Origin: Helicobacter canis
GTDB lineage: Bacteria; Campylobacterota; Campylobacteria; Campylobacterales; Helicobacteraceae
DNA: 64,000 bases
Assembly: GCF_008693005.1 (NCBI RefSeq)
Contig: NZ_VXKE01000019.1
Location: 100,352-164,351 of the forward strand
Direction of reading: 5' to 3'
Part shown: in pieces, positions 6,509-15,042 of the stretch
How positions within the stretch are numbered: position 1 is the first letter of the stretch
Layout: each line of letters begins with the position of its first letter
Made by a program: the position numbers and the translations under genes
Notes under the pieces: generated by a model
Told to the model about the DNA's origin: nothing
Databases searched by the model: none
Seen by the model: only the letters and a program-made list of their open reading frames with translations

Positions 6509-7867
6509 ATGAAAAAGGTAGCTGCAAAGAAGCTTGAGCGCATTCTAGTCGCAAACCGCGGAGAAATCGCGCTTCGAGCGATACGGACGATACAGGAGAT
6601 GGGCAAGCAGGCAATCGCTATTTACTCTGTGGCGGATAAAGATACGCATTATCTTGATGTGGCTGATGCCAAGATTTGCGTAGGTGGGGCAAAGAGCGCA
6701 GAGAGCTATCTTAATATCCCAGCGATTATGAGCACCGCGGCACTTGTTGATGCTGACGCGATATTCCCGGGGTATGGGTTTTTGAGCGAGAATCAGCATT
6801 TTGTAGAGATCTGCACGCATCACGGGATAGAGTTTATTGGACCAAGTAGTGATGTGATGGTGATGATGAGCGATAAATCTAAGGCAAAAGATGTGATGAA
6901 AGATGCCGGTGTGCCGGTGATTGAGGGCAGCGATGGTGCGCTAAAAGACGCCAACCATGCCCAAGAAGTCGCTAAGCAAATCGGCTACCCTGTGATCCTA
7001 AAGGCTGCTGCTGGCGGAGGGGGTAGGGGAATGCGGATTGTAGAGAGTGAATCCCTGCTCAAAAACCTCTACCTAGCCGCAGAGTCCGAAGCTTTAAGCG
7101 CATTTGGCGATGGCACAATCTATATGGAGAAGTTTATCAACAAGCCAAAGCATATAGAAGTGCAAATTCTAGCTGATAAACACGGCAATGTCGTGCATAT
7201 CGGCGAGCGTGATTGCTCTGCTCAACGCCGCCAGCAAAAGCTCATCGAAGAAACTCCAGCTGTGGTGTTAAGTGATGATGTGCGCCAAAGACTGCTTGCC
7301 ACAGCCGTCAAGGCTGCTAAACATATCGGTTATGTGGGGGCTGGGACTTTTGAATTTCTGCTAGATTCTAACAACAAAGACTTTTTCTTCATGGAGATGA
7401 ATACGCGCTTGCAAGTAGAACACACCGTGAGTGAGATGGTGAGCGGACTTGATTTGGTGGAGTGGATGATCCGCATAGCAGAGGGTGAGAAGCTACCAAA
7501 GCAAGAAGAGATCCAATGCAAAGGACATAGCATAGAGTGTAGGATCACCGCTGAAGATCCTGTCAAATTCTATCCAAGTGCGGGGAAAATCACGCAGTGG
7601 ATAGCACCCGGTGGGGCAAATGTGCGACTTGATAGCCACGCATATAGCGGCTATGTCGTGCCGATGTTTTATGACTCGATGATTGGCAAGCTCATCGTCT
7701 GGGGCGAAGATCGCAATAAGGCAATCGCTAGAATGCGCCGCGCGCTTAAAGAATTTAGCATTGAAGGGATTAAAACTACCATACCTTTCCATTTAAAAAT
7801 GATGAGTAATGCCGATTTTCTAAAATCCACTATCCATACCAAATACCTTGAGCAAAATATGGAGTAG
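6509..7867 (+). CDS. accC: Acetyl-CoA carboxylase biotin carboxylase subunit
   Basis: ATP-dependent carboxylation of biotin on AccB. At 452 residues it is the usual length. Domains in order: N-terminal RILVANRGEIALRAIRT, the ATP-grasp glycine loop AAAGGGGRGMR near residue 170, KHIEVQILAD, RDCSAQRRQQKLIEE, and the catalytic MEMNTRLQVEHTVSE near residue 295. The C-terminal domain has EGIKTTIPFH. It forms a two-gene operon with accB. Confidence 0.98.
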   Translation: MKKVAAKKLERILVANRGEIALRAIRTIQEMGKQAIAIYSVADKDTHYLDVADAKICVGGAKSAESYLNIPAIMSTAALVDADAIFPGYGFLSENQHFVEICTHHGIEFIGPSSDVMVMMSDKSKAKDVMKDAGVPVIEGSDGALKDANHAQEVAKQIGYPVILKAAAGGGGRGMRIVESESLLKNLYLAAESEALSAFGDGTIYMEKFINKPKHIEVQILADKHGNVVHIGERDCSAQRRQQKLIEETPAVVLSDDVRQRLLATAVKAAKHIGYVGAGTFEFLLDSNNKDFFFMEMNTRLQVEHTVSEMVSGLDLVEWMIRIAEGEKLPKQEEIQCKGHSIECRITAEDPVKFYPSAGKITQWIAPGGANVRLDSHAYSGYVVPMFYDSMIGKLIVWGEDRNKAIARMRRALKEFSIEGIKTTIPFHLKMMSNADFLKSTIHTKYLEQNME

Positions 7868-7894
7868 CGGTAGGCTTAGGATTAGGAGACAAGC

Positions 7895-8623
7895 GTGAAA
7901 GTAGCAAATACAAGTGCTTCAACTACCTTGAAAGATGATGCTCTAAAGAGCGAGAGCGCAAGAAAGACTGCAAAGCAAAGTGAGCAGCCAAAAGCGACAC
8001 AAGCCACCCAAAACGCGCAAGAAGAGAGCGCAAGGGTTTCTAAACCTACACCTAGATCTTTGGGCAAAGAAGAAGCAAAAGATCTAGGCGTAGTAGTGAA
8101 AAATGCCAACACTACGATAGGCGCACTTGATGTAATGATACGATCTATCCACTCTTTGCAGACGCAGAATAAAGCCTACCAAAAGCTCGCCCTAAAGCTT
8201 CAAAATCTCCAAGACAACACCCAAGAAGCCAAGGATCTTACAAGTAAAGCAGACGCAGTAAAAGACAAAATGCAAGAAACTTTTGACTCCGCGCTTTTTA
8301 ATGATGAAAATGTTTTCACCAAAAGCTATGCAGAAATCCCAGAGAGTCATCTCAATGCCAAAAAGCTCTCGCCAAATAAGCTTGATATTAAGCAGCCCGA
8401 GAATCTCTCTCTTTATGCTAAGGATTTAAGCGAGCAAAGATCCTATGCAAAGCAGGCAAAAAAGCTTGTCCAAAGTGCGCTTGATGAGAAGCTAGACTCT
8501 GTGCAAAAGACAGATTCTAGGTATGCGAAGCTAGAATCTAGCAGGCTAAATCCTAGTGAGTTCAAGGCTGCACAAGGGAGCAGTGGCGTTACACTCGATA
8601 GAGTGCTACACCTACTACGATAA
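7895..8623 (+). CDS. Conserved hypothetical coiled-coil protein between accC and pseC
   Basis: I do not recognise a domain. It has 242 residues and no signal peptide. The first 70 residues are Ala/Ser/Lys/Thr-rich and probably unstructured. Residues about 70-135 form a strong coiled coil (LDVMIRSIHSLQTQNKAYQK and onward), and another helical stretch follows. It occupies the place of a hypothetical gene between accC and pseC in H. pylori. Its stop TAA overlaps the pseC ATG by one base, so translation is likely coupled. A link to flagellin glycosylation or flagella is a guess from context. Confidence 0.75.
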   Translation: MKVANTSASTTLKDDALKSESARKTAKQSEQPKATQATQNAQEESARVSKPTPRSLGKEEAKDLGVVVKNANTTIGALDVMIRSIHSLQTQNKAYQKLALKLQNLQDNTQEAKDLTSKADAVKDKMQETFDSALFNDENVFTKSYAEIPESHLNAKKLSPNKLDIKQPENLSLYAKDLSEQRSYAKQAKKLVQSALDEKLDSVQKTDSRYAKLESSRLNPSEFKAAQGSSGVTLDRVLHLLR

Positions 8624-9768
8624 TGCAAGTTATCCCCTATAGCACACAGCTTATTGATGAAGAAGACATTGCTTGTGTGGCGCAGGCTCTGCGCGCGCCT
8701 TTGCTTACACAAGGGCAGGCAGTAGAAGAGTTTGAAAAGGCTCTTGCTGAGTATTTGGGGGTGCGCTATGTGGTGGGCTTTAACTCCGCCACCTCTGCGC
8801 TCTATGCCGCATATCGCGCTTGCTTTAGCCAAAATGCGCTTGTCATCACCACGCCCATAAGCTTTGTCGCCACGGCAAATATGCTGCTAGCTTGCGGCTG
8901 TGAGCCGATATTTGCGGATATTGGGTTTGATGGCAATATCGCTCCAGATTCCATTGTGCGCGCTATTGATAGTTTGGATTCTAGCGATAGGGAGAGATTG
9001 CAAGGGATTGTAAGCGTGGATTTTGCTGGCAATAGTGCTGATGTAGAGAGAATCCAAGCTATCGCAAGAGAGCATAGCCTACACTTTATCGCTGATAGCT
9101 CACACGCCTTTGGTGGGAGCGTGAATGGGCGCAAGATTGGAGGGCTTGCTGATGTGAGCATTTTTAGCTTCCACGCTATTAAGCCCATAACCACGGCTGA
9201 AGGCGGTGCCATTAGCACCAATGATGAGCAAATCTATGAGCAAGCCAAGCTGATACGAGCACACGGCTTAGTGAAAAAGCAGCTTTGGGACACAGAAGTA
9301 GCGCAAGTGGGCTTTAACTTCCGCCTAAATGAGCTGCAAGCCACACTTGGGCTCTCCCAGCTCCATAAAATCGAGCAGTTTTTAGCGCGCAGAGAGGCGA
9401 TCGCTAGAATCTATGACGAAGCATTTATGAAAAACCCTTACTTCACGCCCACGCACCCAGCAATCCCTAGCACCCATACAAGCACCAATCATCTCTACCC
9501 TATTTTGCTCCATAAAGAGCTTTATTGCGCGAAGGAAGAGATTTTTACAATGCTATGGGAGAAGGGGCTTGGCGTGCAGGTGCATTATAAGCCGATATTT
9601 CTCTATGAGCTTTTTGCCAATGCGCGCAAAAGTGGTGGGCAAAATGCGCTTGATTGGTATTATGCCGAGTTGTCGCTGCCCTGTCATCAGGCGATGAGTG
9701 ATGAGCAAGTGCAATACTGCATAGATAGCACACTCGAAGTTTGCGCTAAAGTGCGCAAAAATTGCTAG
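8623..9768 (+). CDS. pseC: UDP-4-amino-4,6-dideoxy-N-acetyl-beta-L-altrosamine transaminase
   Basis: PLP-dependent aminotransferase (DegT/DnrJ/EryC1 fold), second step of the pseudaminic acid pathway that supplies the sugar for flagellin glycosylation. It has 381 residues. The N-terminus IPYSTQLIDEEDI and LTQGQAVEEFE match PseC. The PLP lysine is K187 in SFHAIKPITTAEGGA, and NFRLNELQATLGLSQL follows. The start overlaps the previous stop by one base. The end overlaps a convergent gene by 4 nt. Confidence 0.95.
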   Translation: MQVIPYSTQLIDEEDIACVAQALRAPLLTQGQAVEEFEKALAEYLGVRYVVGFNSATSALYAAYRACFSQNALVITTPISFVATANMLLACGCEPIFADIGFDGNIAPDSIVRAIDSLDSSDRERLQGIVSVDFAGNSADVERIQAIAREHSLHFIADSSHAFGGSVNGRKIGGLADVSIFSFHAIKPITTAEGGAISTNDEQIYEQAKLIRAHGLVKKQLWDTEVAQVGFNFRLNELQATLGLSQLHKIEQFLARREAIARIYDEAFMKNPYFTPTHPAIPSTHTSTNHLYPILLHKELYCAKEEIFTMLWEKGLGVQVHYKPIFLYELFANARKSGGQNALDWYYAELSLPCHQAMSDEQVQYCIDSTLEVCAKVRKNC

Positions 9769-10187
9769 ATTCTAGCTGCGCGCAAGATAACTACACTACA
9801 CAAGCACACTAGCACGCCTGCCACATAGCCCACAATGTGGAAGCGTCCCAGATCGATTAAAACCACCACGCAAAGCCCAAGCACGATATAAGAGAGTAGC
9901 CGATATAGCCCAAATGATAGCTGCACCCCTAGCATAAACTTAGATACGCCCACACCTTTGCTTGCTGCTTGATCTTGCTTGTCTTGCTCTGCTACTTGCT
10001 GCTGTGTGGATTCTAGCTCTCTAGCTAGCCGCTTTTGTAGCGCGTAGTATGAGCTTATAATCACAAGCAGTGTAGAAAAATACGCTACTTCAAAGCTTAT
10101 CCCAGCTGAGATCTGCAGTAGCGCAGTGATCCCTAATGCTGCGCAAATATTCACTATCGCTGCCAAGCTATATTTAAGCATTTTCAC
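9765..10187 (-). CDS. Small integral membrane protein, unknown function
   Basis: 140 residues with four hydrophobic segments: about 5-25, 33-50, 85-105 and 112-135. Between the second and third is a charged, Gln-rich cytoplasmic loop (ELESTQQQVAEQDKQDQ). I do not recognise the family. It is convergent with pseC, sharing 4 nt, and divergent from the cytochrome gene. Confidence 0.75.
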   Translation of the reverse strand: MKMLKYSLAAIVNICAALGITALLQISAGISFEVAYFSTLLVIISSYYALQKRLARELESTQQQVAEQDKQDQAASKGVGVSKFMLGVQLSFGLYRLLSYIVLGLCVVVLIDLGRFHIVGYVAGVLVCLCSVVILRAARI

Positions 10188-10209
10188 CCTTTTACATTTT
10201 TATAGACTT

Positions 10210-10215
10210 TATTAT
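10210..10215 (+). promoter_or_regulatory. Probable promoter -10 for the cytochrome gene
   Basis: TATTAT followed by ACAAT lies about 33 bases upstream of ATG 10248, with AT-rich sequence before it. A ribosome site AAAGGA follows at about 10236-10241. Confidence 0.45.
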
Positions 10216-10247
10216 ACAATACACAAAGCCCCAAAAAAGGACAGCCA

Positions 10248-10637
10248 ATGCTTCGTAGTATAGCTTTTATCGCGTTTTTTTGTAGCTCGCTTTGCGCGCT
10301 AGAATCTAATATCATAGAGATTATGCAGTATTTACAGAGAGATTCTGACCTTATCCAAAAGGGATTTTTCTTAAATAAATTTGACATCGTAGCAGAAGGG
10401 ATTAGTAAGCATAAGGCGGATTTTAGCGCGCTGCAAAAATTCAACATTGAAGTGTTTTTAGATGAAAAAACGCTCAATTACTCACCCATTATCACATCAT
10501 TTCTCAATAACATCGTAGAAAATCGTGTAGCCTTAGAGACATTTTTGAAAAACAATGACAAAGTCCGGGCTTATGAGGCATTCCAAGAGCTAAACCATAA
10601 TTGTATGAAATGCCACGCCTTGATTCGAGGCTGGTAG
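10248..10637 (+). CDS. Periplasmic single-haem cytochrome c-like protein
   Basis: 129 residues. A signal peptide (LRSIAFIAFFCSSLCALE) directs it to the periplasm. The only haem motif, CMKCH, is near the C-terminus, followed by ALIRGW. The body is helical, so the layout fits a cytochrome c-prime-like four-helix fold with a C-terminal haem site. Its electron partner is unknown. Confidence 0.85.
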   Translation: MLRSIAFIAFFCSSLCALESNIIEIMQYLQRDSDLIQKGFFLNKFDIVAEGISKHKADFSALQKFNIEVFLDEKTLNYSPIITSFLNNIVENRVALETFLKNNDKVRAYEAFQELNHNCMKCHALIRGW

Positions 10638-10640
10638 GGC

Positions 10641-10659
10641 TAAGCTAGAATCTAGCTTA
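10641..10659. terminator. Inverted repeat between convergent cytochrome and mnmA genes
   Basis: TAAGCTAG, AAT, CTAGCTTA is a perfect 8-bp inverted repeat whose right arm includes the mnmA stop codon. It may terminate either strand, but no U tract is present. Confidence 0.4.
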
Positions 10660-11685
10660 AGCGATCACGCCTCCACCTAGCACGCAGTCCCCATCATATA
10701 CTACCAATGCCTGCCCCTTTGCCACGCCAAACACCGGCTCGCTCAAATGCGCGACAATCCCATCATCTCGCACTTCAAGCCTAGCCTTTGTAGGCTCGGA
10801 GCGATAGCGGATTTTGATGTCGTATTCTTTATCGTTATAGAGTGTAGATAGGCTGACATTGCTTGCTTGCACGAGATTTTTGGCTAGATCTTGCTTTTTG
10901 CCTACGATGATTTCATTTGCCTTGGGGTTAATATCTAGCACGAAGTGTGGCTCTAGCGCGCCCTTGACGCTAAAGCCCTTGCGCTTGCCTATGGTGTATT
11001 GCATATAGCCTTTGTGGCTACCCACGACATTGCCCTGTGTATCGCGCACGAGTCCGGGGTTATCGACTTTGGTGTGCTTTTTTAAAATATCAATATAATC
11101 TGTCTCCACAAAGCAGATTTCTTGACTCTCTTTATAGGTCTCCAAAGTCCCAAACCACGGCATCGCTTCAAAGGCTTTGGGCTTGACTTCAGCCTTTAGC
11201 ATATCGCCAAGTGGGAAAATCAGCCGATCAATCGCCTCTTGAGAGATGGCATAGAGGAAGTAGCTTTGATCTTTGCTAGAATCCACCGCCTTGGCAATGC
11301 GCTTTATGCCATTGACTTCTTGTATGCGCGCATAGTGTCCTGTGGCGATTTTCTCACAGCCAAGCTCTAGGGCTTTTTGCAGTGCGAAGCCAAATTTCAT
11401 ATTAGGATTGCACATAGCGCAAGGATTTGGCGTCTCGCCATTTTCATAGGAGCGCACAAAATAGTCATACACAATCGCTTTAAACTGCTCTTGCGCCTCT
11501 AGCACGATAAATTCAAAGCCTAAATTTTTAGCGACTTTCTCGCAGTTTGGGATAAAGACTTTGTGCTTTTCTTCTTTATTGTGTAGCTTTAGGTAGATCC
11601 CAAGCACTTCATAGCCTTGTTTTTGTAGTAAATAAGCTGAGTAGGAGCTATCTACTCCCCCGCTCATTAGTAACGCAACTTTCAT
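10657..11685 (-). CDS. mnmA: tRNA-specific 2-thiouridylase
   Basis: Makes 2-thiouridine at the wobble position of tRNA Lys, Glu and Gln. It has 342 residues, the short form usual in Helicobacter. Seen: the PP-loop [12 protein letters not shown] at residues 6-17, NPCAMCN with Cys92 as the thiol-accepting site, [17 protein letters not shown], and the second catalytic Cys191 in SQEICFVE. The C-terminal barrel has [16 protein letters not shown] probable -10 (TATAAA) lies just upstream. Confidence 0.97.
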   Translation of the reverse strand: MKVALLMSGGVDSSYSAYLLQKQGYEVLGIYLKLHNKEEKHKVFIPNCEKVAKNLGFEFIVLEAQEQFKAIVYDYFVRSYENGETPNPCAMCNPNMKFGFALQKALELGCEKIATGHYARIQEVNGIKRIAKAVDSSKDQSYFLYAISQEAIDRLIFPLGDMLKAEVKPKAFEAMPWFGTLETYKESQEICFVETDYIDILKKHTKVDNPGLVRDTQGNVVGSHKGYMQYTIGKRKGFSVKGALEPHFVLDINPKANEIIVGKKQDLAKNLVQASNVSLSTLYNDKEYDIKIRYRSEPTKARLEVRDDGIVAHLSEPVFGVAKGQALVVYDGDCVLGGGVIA

Positions 11686-11837
11686 AGATACGCCTTTATA
11701 GTAAAATGGAAGCGCATTGTATCGCTAGGAATCTCATAGCCACCTTAATGGCTTAGATTTTGACTTTGCCCATAGGAGCACTTTTCATAAGGTTGTCTGC
11801 CCAAGACTGAATCGCTACCCTAGAATCCACTTTTGCA

Positions 11838-12644
11838 TCACTTACAGCCAGCTGCGCGAGCGATGGCTTGCTGCATATCTTTGATGGCTTGATGGAGCCC
11901 TACCATAACAGCGCGCGCGATAATGCTATGCCCAATGTTTAGCTCACTAATATAGGGGAGAGAGAGTAGGGGGACTATGTTTTCATAGTTTAGCCCGTGT
12001 CCTGCAAAGACCCCTAGATTTAAGGAGTGTGCGAGTGTGGCAGCAGATTCTAGGGCTTGCAGGGCTTGCTCTATTTGTTGGGCTAGATTCTGGCTTGTGT
12101 GTGGGCTTTGTGCGGCATTGTGGCTATGTGGCAAGCAAGAGTGCAAAAGATCATAACAGTGCGCATACGCGCCTGTGTGTAGCTCGATACCATCGACTTC
12201 TAGCTCCTTGGCTAGGTGGATTGCTTCTCTATCTGGCTCGATAAACACTGCCACAGGGATATTGTGGTGCTTAAAGCGCGCGATTGTCTCAGCAAGTGCG
12301 CTAGAGCACATATTTAGCCCGCCTTCTGTGGTGATCTCTTCGCGCTTTTCTGGGACAAGGGTGATTTTATGCGGGCGCAAAGCACATAGAATCTCCACGA
12401 CCCCGCCCTTGCTCAAATCGCTTGCGCACTCGACATTCACAGGCAGGGGGGAGCTTTTGATAATGCGCGCGACATCATCTTCGTGGATATGGCGGCGATC
12501 TTCACGCAGGTGGATAGTGATCTGCTGCACGCCGGCATTTTTAGCGATGAAAACTGCTTCAAGTGGGTCTGGCTGGTGGATACGCCTAGCCTGCCTAAGT
12601 GTGGCGATATGATCGATGTTTAATCCTAAATCCGGGAGCTTCAT
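11838..12644 (-). CDS. pdxJ: Pyridoxine 5'-phosphate synthase
   Basis: Condenses 3-amino-2-oxopropyl phosphate with deoxyxylulose 5-phosphate in vitamin B6 synthesis. Seen: LGLNIDHIATLRQAR at the N-terminus, ITIHLREDRRHIHEDDV, NVECAS, VTLVPEKREEITTEGGLN, FIEPD, IELHTGAYA, GHGLNYENI and ELNIGHSIIARAV. At 268 residues it is slightly long because of a His/Gln-rich insert near residues 172-190. The start overlaps the stop of the thioredoxin-like gene by 4 nt, making it the last gene of a copper-related operon. Confidence 0.97.
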   Translation of the reverse strand: MKLPDLGLNIDHIATLRQARRIHQPDPLEAVFIAKNAGVQQITIHLREDRRHIHEDDVARIIKSSPLPVNVECASDLSKGGVVEILCALRPHKITLVPEKREEITTEGGLNMCSSALAETIARFKHHNIPVAVFIEPDREAIHLAKELEVDGIELHTGAYAHCYDLLHSCLPHSHNAAQSPHTSQNLAQQIEQALQALESAATLAHSLNLGVFAGHGLNYENIVPLLSLPYISELNIGHSIIARAVMVGLHQAIKDMQQAIARAAGCK

Positions 12645-13156
12645 AATGATCCTTTGCTAGCACGCGCGTGCGTAAGATGAGAGCTAAGCCACTGCTGCTT
12701 GGACTCTTGGGTTTGTAGATTTTCTGGCAGGGTTGGGATAAGTGTGAGCAAAAGTGCTAGATCATCAACACTAAGAATGCCAATGTGCTTGAAAGCCACT
12801 AAATGGTGCTTGTCAAAAAGCATAAGCGTAGGCGTGGCATAGATGTGTAGATCCTGCCGTAGGGACTTTGCGCTAGTGGGTGTGGCAAAGGGCAGGGTGA
12901 TGGGGTCTTTGGCATAAATATCAATGGGATAGAGCGCAAAGGAGCTAAGGAGGTGCTGCAGCTTAGCGTGGGCTAGATTCTGCTCTAGGACTTTGCAGGG
13001 CTGGCACGAGGTGGAGTAAAACATAAGCACGATTGGCTTGCTAGATTCTACAATGCTAGAATCTAGTGCAAGCGTGGTGCTAGATTCTACTTGTGTGCTT
13101 GCTTGATCCTTGCAGCCAATAATAAAGCAAGCAAGCAGGATTAAGCCCCAGCGCAT
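12641..13156 (-). CDS. Thioredoxin-like lipoprotein
   Basis: 171 residues. The N-terminus has a lipobox, ACFIIGC with Cys15, so it is anchored on the outer side of the inner membrane or in the outer membrane. A thioredoxin fold follows with the redox pair Cys51/Cys54 in STSCQPCKVLEQ and the cis-Pro region IYATPTLMLFD. Probable role: reducing cysteines of copper-binding or cytochrome proteins, since it lies directly after a SCO gene (9-nt gap). The exact partner is inferred. Confidence 0.85.
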   Translation of the reverse strand: MRWGLILLACFIIGCKDQASTQVESSTTLALDSSIVESSKPIVLMFYSTSCQPCKVLEQNLAHAKLQHLLSSFALYPIDIYAKDPITLPFATPTSAKSLRQDLHIYATPTLMLFDKHHLVAFKHIGILSVDDLALLLTLIPTLPENLQTQESKQQWLSSHLTHARASKGSL

Positions 13157-13164
13157 AGTAGCTC

Positions 13165-13719
13165 CTAATGGTTGGCAAAAAAGCTTAGCAAGTCATCTTT
13201 GAGCGTGGCGAGATTGCTCACTTCTTGCGTTAAGAAGCCTTGCTTGTCAAAGAGATAGAGCGAAGAGCTATGCGCGATACTATATCCAAGCTTAGAATCT
13301 TTAAGGGGGATTATTTCGTATTTGACTCCATAGCGTTTGGTAACTTCTTGCAGTGTTGGCTCTTCAAAGCGCAAGCCATAGGCATTAGGATAAAAGTGCT
13401 TGACATAGGCATCAAGTGCTTCTAGCTTATCGCGCTTAGGATCAAGCGTGATAAAGAGCACGACCACATCGCTAAGGTCTGTTTCATCTTCTAAATCTTG
13501 CAGGGTATCTTGGAGTAGCGCAAGTGTAGCTGGGCAAACATCTGGGCAAGACATATAGCCAAAATACACGATTTTATATTTATTAGCAAATGTGTTTAGT
13601 GATACTTCGCCGCCTAGGGTTTGGGCATTGAAGTGGTAGGAGTGGTATTTCTGCACACTCCACCAAAGAAGCCCTGTGAGAAACATCCCCACAGCAATGA
13701 TCCCCATAACTCTTGCCAT
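13165..13719 (-). CDS. SCO1/SenC family copper chaperone
   Basis: Membrane-anchored copper chaperone or thiol reductase for assembly of the cytochrome oxidase copper site. 184 residues: one N-terminal helix (residues 4-22), then a thioredoxin-like domain with the copper ligands Cys58 and Cys62 (SCPDVCP) and His150 (IAHSSSLYLFD). FITLDPKRD is also typical. It sits between a FixH-like gene and a thioredoxin-like gene in one operon. Confidence 0.93.
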   Translation of the reverse strand: MARVMGIIAVGMFLTGLLWWSVQKYHSYHFNAQTLGGEVSLNTFANKYKIVYFGYMSCPDVCPATLALLQDTLQDLEDETDLSDVVVLFITLDPKRDKLEALDAYVKHFYPNAYGLRFEEPTLQEVTKRYGVKYEIIPLKDSKLGYSIAHSSSLYLFDKQGFLTQEVSNLATLKDDLLSFFANH

Positions 13720-13744
13720 AGATTCTACCCCTTAAGCCTAGTGG

Positions 13745-14308
13745 CTACTCTTTGCGCTTGGCATCAAAATCTACAGATGTTGCCGAGTCTGTGTCTTCGC
13801 TGCTTAGTCGCATACGATATTGCATTGTCTCTTCTGTGCAGCTTGCCATAATCGCCCTGCCTTCATAAAGCTCATCATCGACCTTGTGGAAGCGCACGAT
13901 AGTTTCGCCCATATCCATATTAAGCCCTACGATACTGCCAGAGAGTGAAGTGAAGTCCGCCCCCTCCACGCGGAATACCACAGATTCCATAGAGACGATA
14001 TTGCTAGGTATGGCTTGCACAAAGACACGAATTTGCTCCTGCTCTTGCGTGCTGTGATTAGTCTTGGTGAAAATTACTTGGCATTTACCTGCATTAAGCA
14101 TACATAGGCGCATTAGATCTTCTGGTGCTTGCCTGCTTTCATCTTCTTGCACACTTTGCTCCTTGTGCTTTGGCTTAGAGTCTGCCTTGGGCTGCAAGAG
14201 ATAGAGAGAGCCCCTGCCCCAGATGAGATAGATAGCAAGCGCGCATAGGCACACCACAAGGATTGTGATGATCCCCTTTTTGGTTAAATGCTTATCTTTG
14301 CGTGGCAT
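13745..14308 (-). CDS. Single-helix membrane protein, FixH/YtkA-like (tentative)
   Basis: 187 residues. A basic N-terminus and one helix (about 12-32) are followed by a charged linker and a periplasmic domain. That domain has LNMDMGETIVRFHKVDDELYE and then IMASCTEETMQYRM. The Met-rich LNMDMG and the later Cys resemble FixH/YtkA-like beta domains, which help deliver copper to cbb3 oxidase. That assignment is by pattern and by its place between PCuAC and SCO genes, so it is uncertain. Confidence 0.65.
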   Translation of the reverse strand: MPRKDKHLTKKGIITILVVCLCALAIYLIWGRGSLYLLQPKADSKPKHKEQSVQEDESRQAPEDLMRLCMLNAGKCQVIFTKTNHSTQEQEQIRVFVQAIPSNIVSMESVVFRVEGADFTSLSGSIVGLNMDMGETIVRFHKVDDELYEGRAIMASCTEETMQYRMRLSSEDTDSATSVDFDAKRKE

Positions 14309-14320
14309 TGCGGGTCTCTA

Positions 14321-14836
14321 TTAGTGGTGGGCGTGCTTGTCGCTCTTGTTGATAACGCGCTCTCTAATATTGCGCCCTTTAATGGGGGCTTCTATCTTTA
14401 GTGTTGTGCCATTATCAAAGGCAAGCTCTAAAGCGATTGTTTTGCCTGCTTCAAGGGGCTTTGGAAGATTGATTAGCATAATGTGCAGCCCACCCGGAGC
14501 AAGCTCTACGCTCTGCTTGGCAGGGATTGTAATAGAATCTACCGGGAGCATTTTTACCACACCTTTTTCTTTGATACTTTGGTGTAGCTCTGCTGTGGCT
14601 GTGCTATTGATGACTGTAGCCTTTTGCAGTGCTATGGGCTGCTCGCTTGTATTGCTTAATGTGCCAAAGGCTGCGCTAATATTTGAGCCATCAATCGTGG
14701 CAAATGCGTGAAAGCCCTGCGCTTCAATAGCGTTATTTTGAGCATTATCTTGCTTGGCTGCGCCACTGCAGTGCAAAGCCCCGAGCCATAGCGTTAGGGC
14801 GAGAAAAATTGGTGAGAGTTTTGCTTGTCTTTTCAT
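14321..14836 (-). CDS. PCu(A)C family periplasmic copper chaperone
   Basis: 171 residues from ATG 14836, which has AGGAG at a normal distance; a GTG six bases earlier is too close to that site. A signal peptide is present (LSPIFLALTLWLGALHCSGA). The copper motif H-x(n)-M...H-x-M is visible as ELHQSIKEKGVVKM followed by APGGLHIML. PCuAC proteins hand Cu(I) to SCO proteins and to oxidase. A His-rich end (DKHAHH) may also bind metal. First gene of the operon. Confidence 0.93.
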   Translation of the reverse strand: MKRQAKLSPIFLALTLWLGALHCSGAAKQDNAQNNAIEAQGFHAFATIDGSNISAAFGTLSNTSEQPIALQKATVINSTATAELHQSIKEKGVVKMLPVDSITIPAKQSVELAPGGLHIMLINLPKPLEAGKTIALELAFDNGTTLKIEAPIKGRNIRERVINKSDKHAHH

Positions 14837-14966
14837 ACACACTCCTAGATTCTGGGTAGCTGGCTATGGTATAACAAAGCCTATTAAAAATCAAGCAAGC
14901 CGCTACTACAAGCTACTATATGATAAGCCACTTTAGCCAAAATCCTTGCCATTTAAGCAAATCTTC

Positions 14967-14979
14967 AAAAAAAAAAAAA
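14967..14979 (+). repeat. A13 homopolymer upstream of the lipoprotein operon
   Basis: Thirteen A residues end 63 bases before the ATG at 15043. At this distance the tract could lie in or just upstream of the promoter. Poly-A or poly-T tracts placed like this change promoter strength by slippage in some H. pylori surface genes. Here that is only a possibility. Confidence 0.5.
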
Positions 14980-15042
14980 CGACAATATCACACTTCAAGC
15001 CGCGTAAAAATAGCTTGAAAATATTTGGACTAAAGGATAGAA

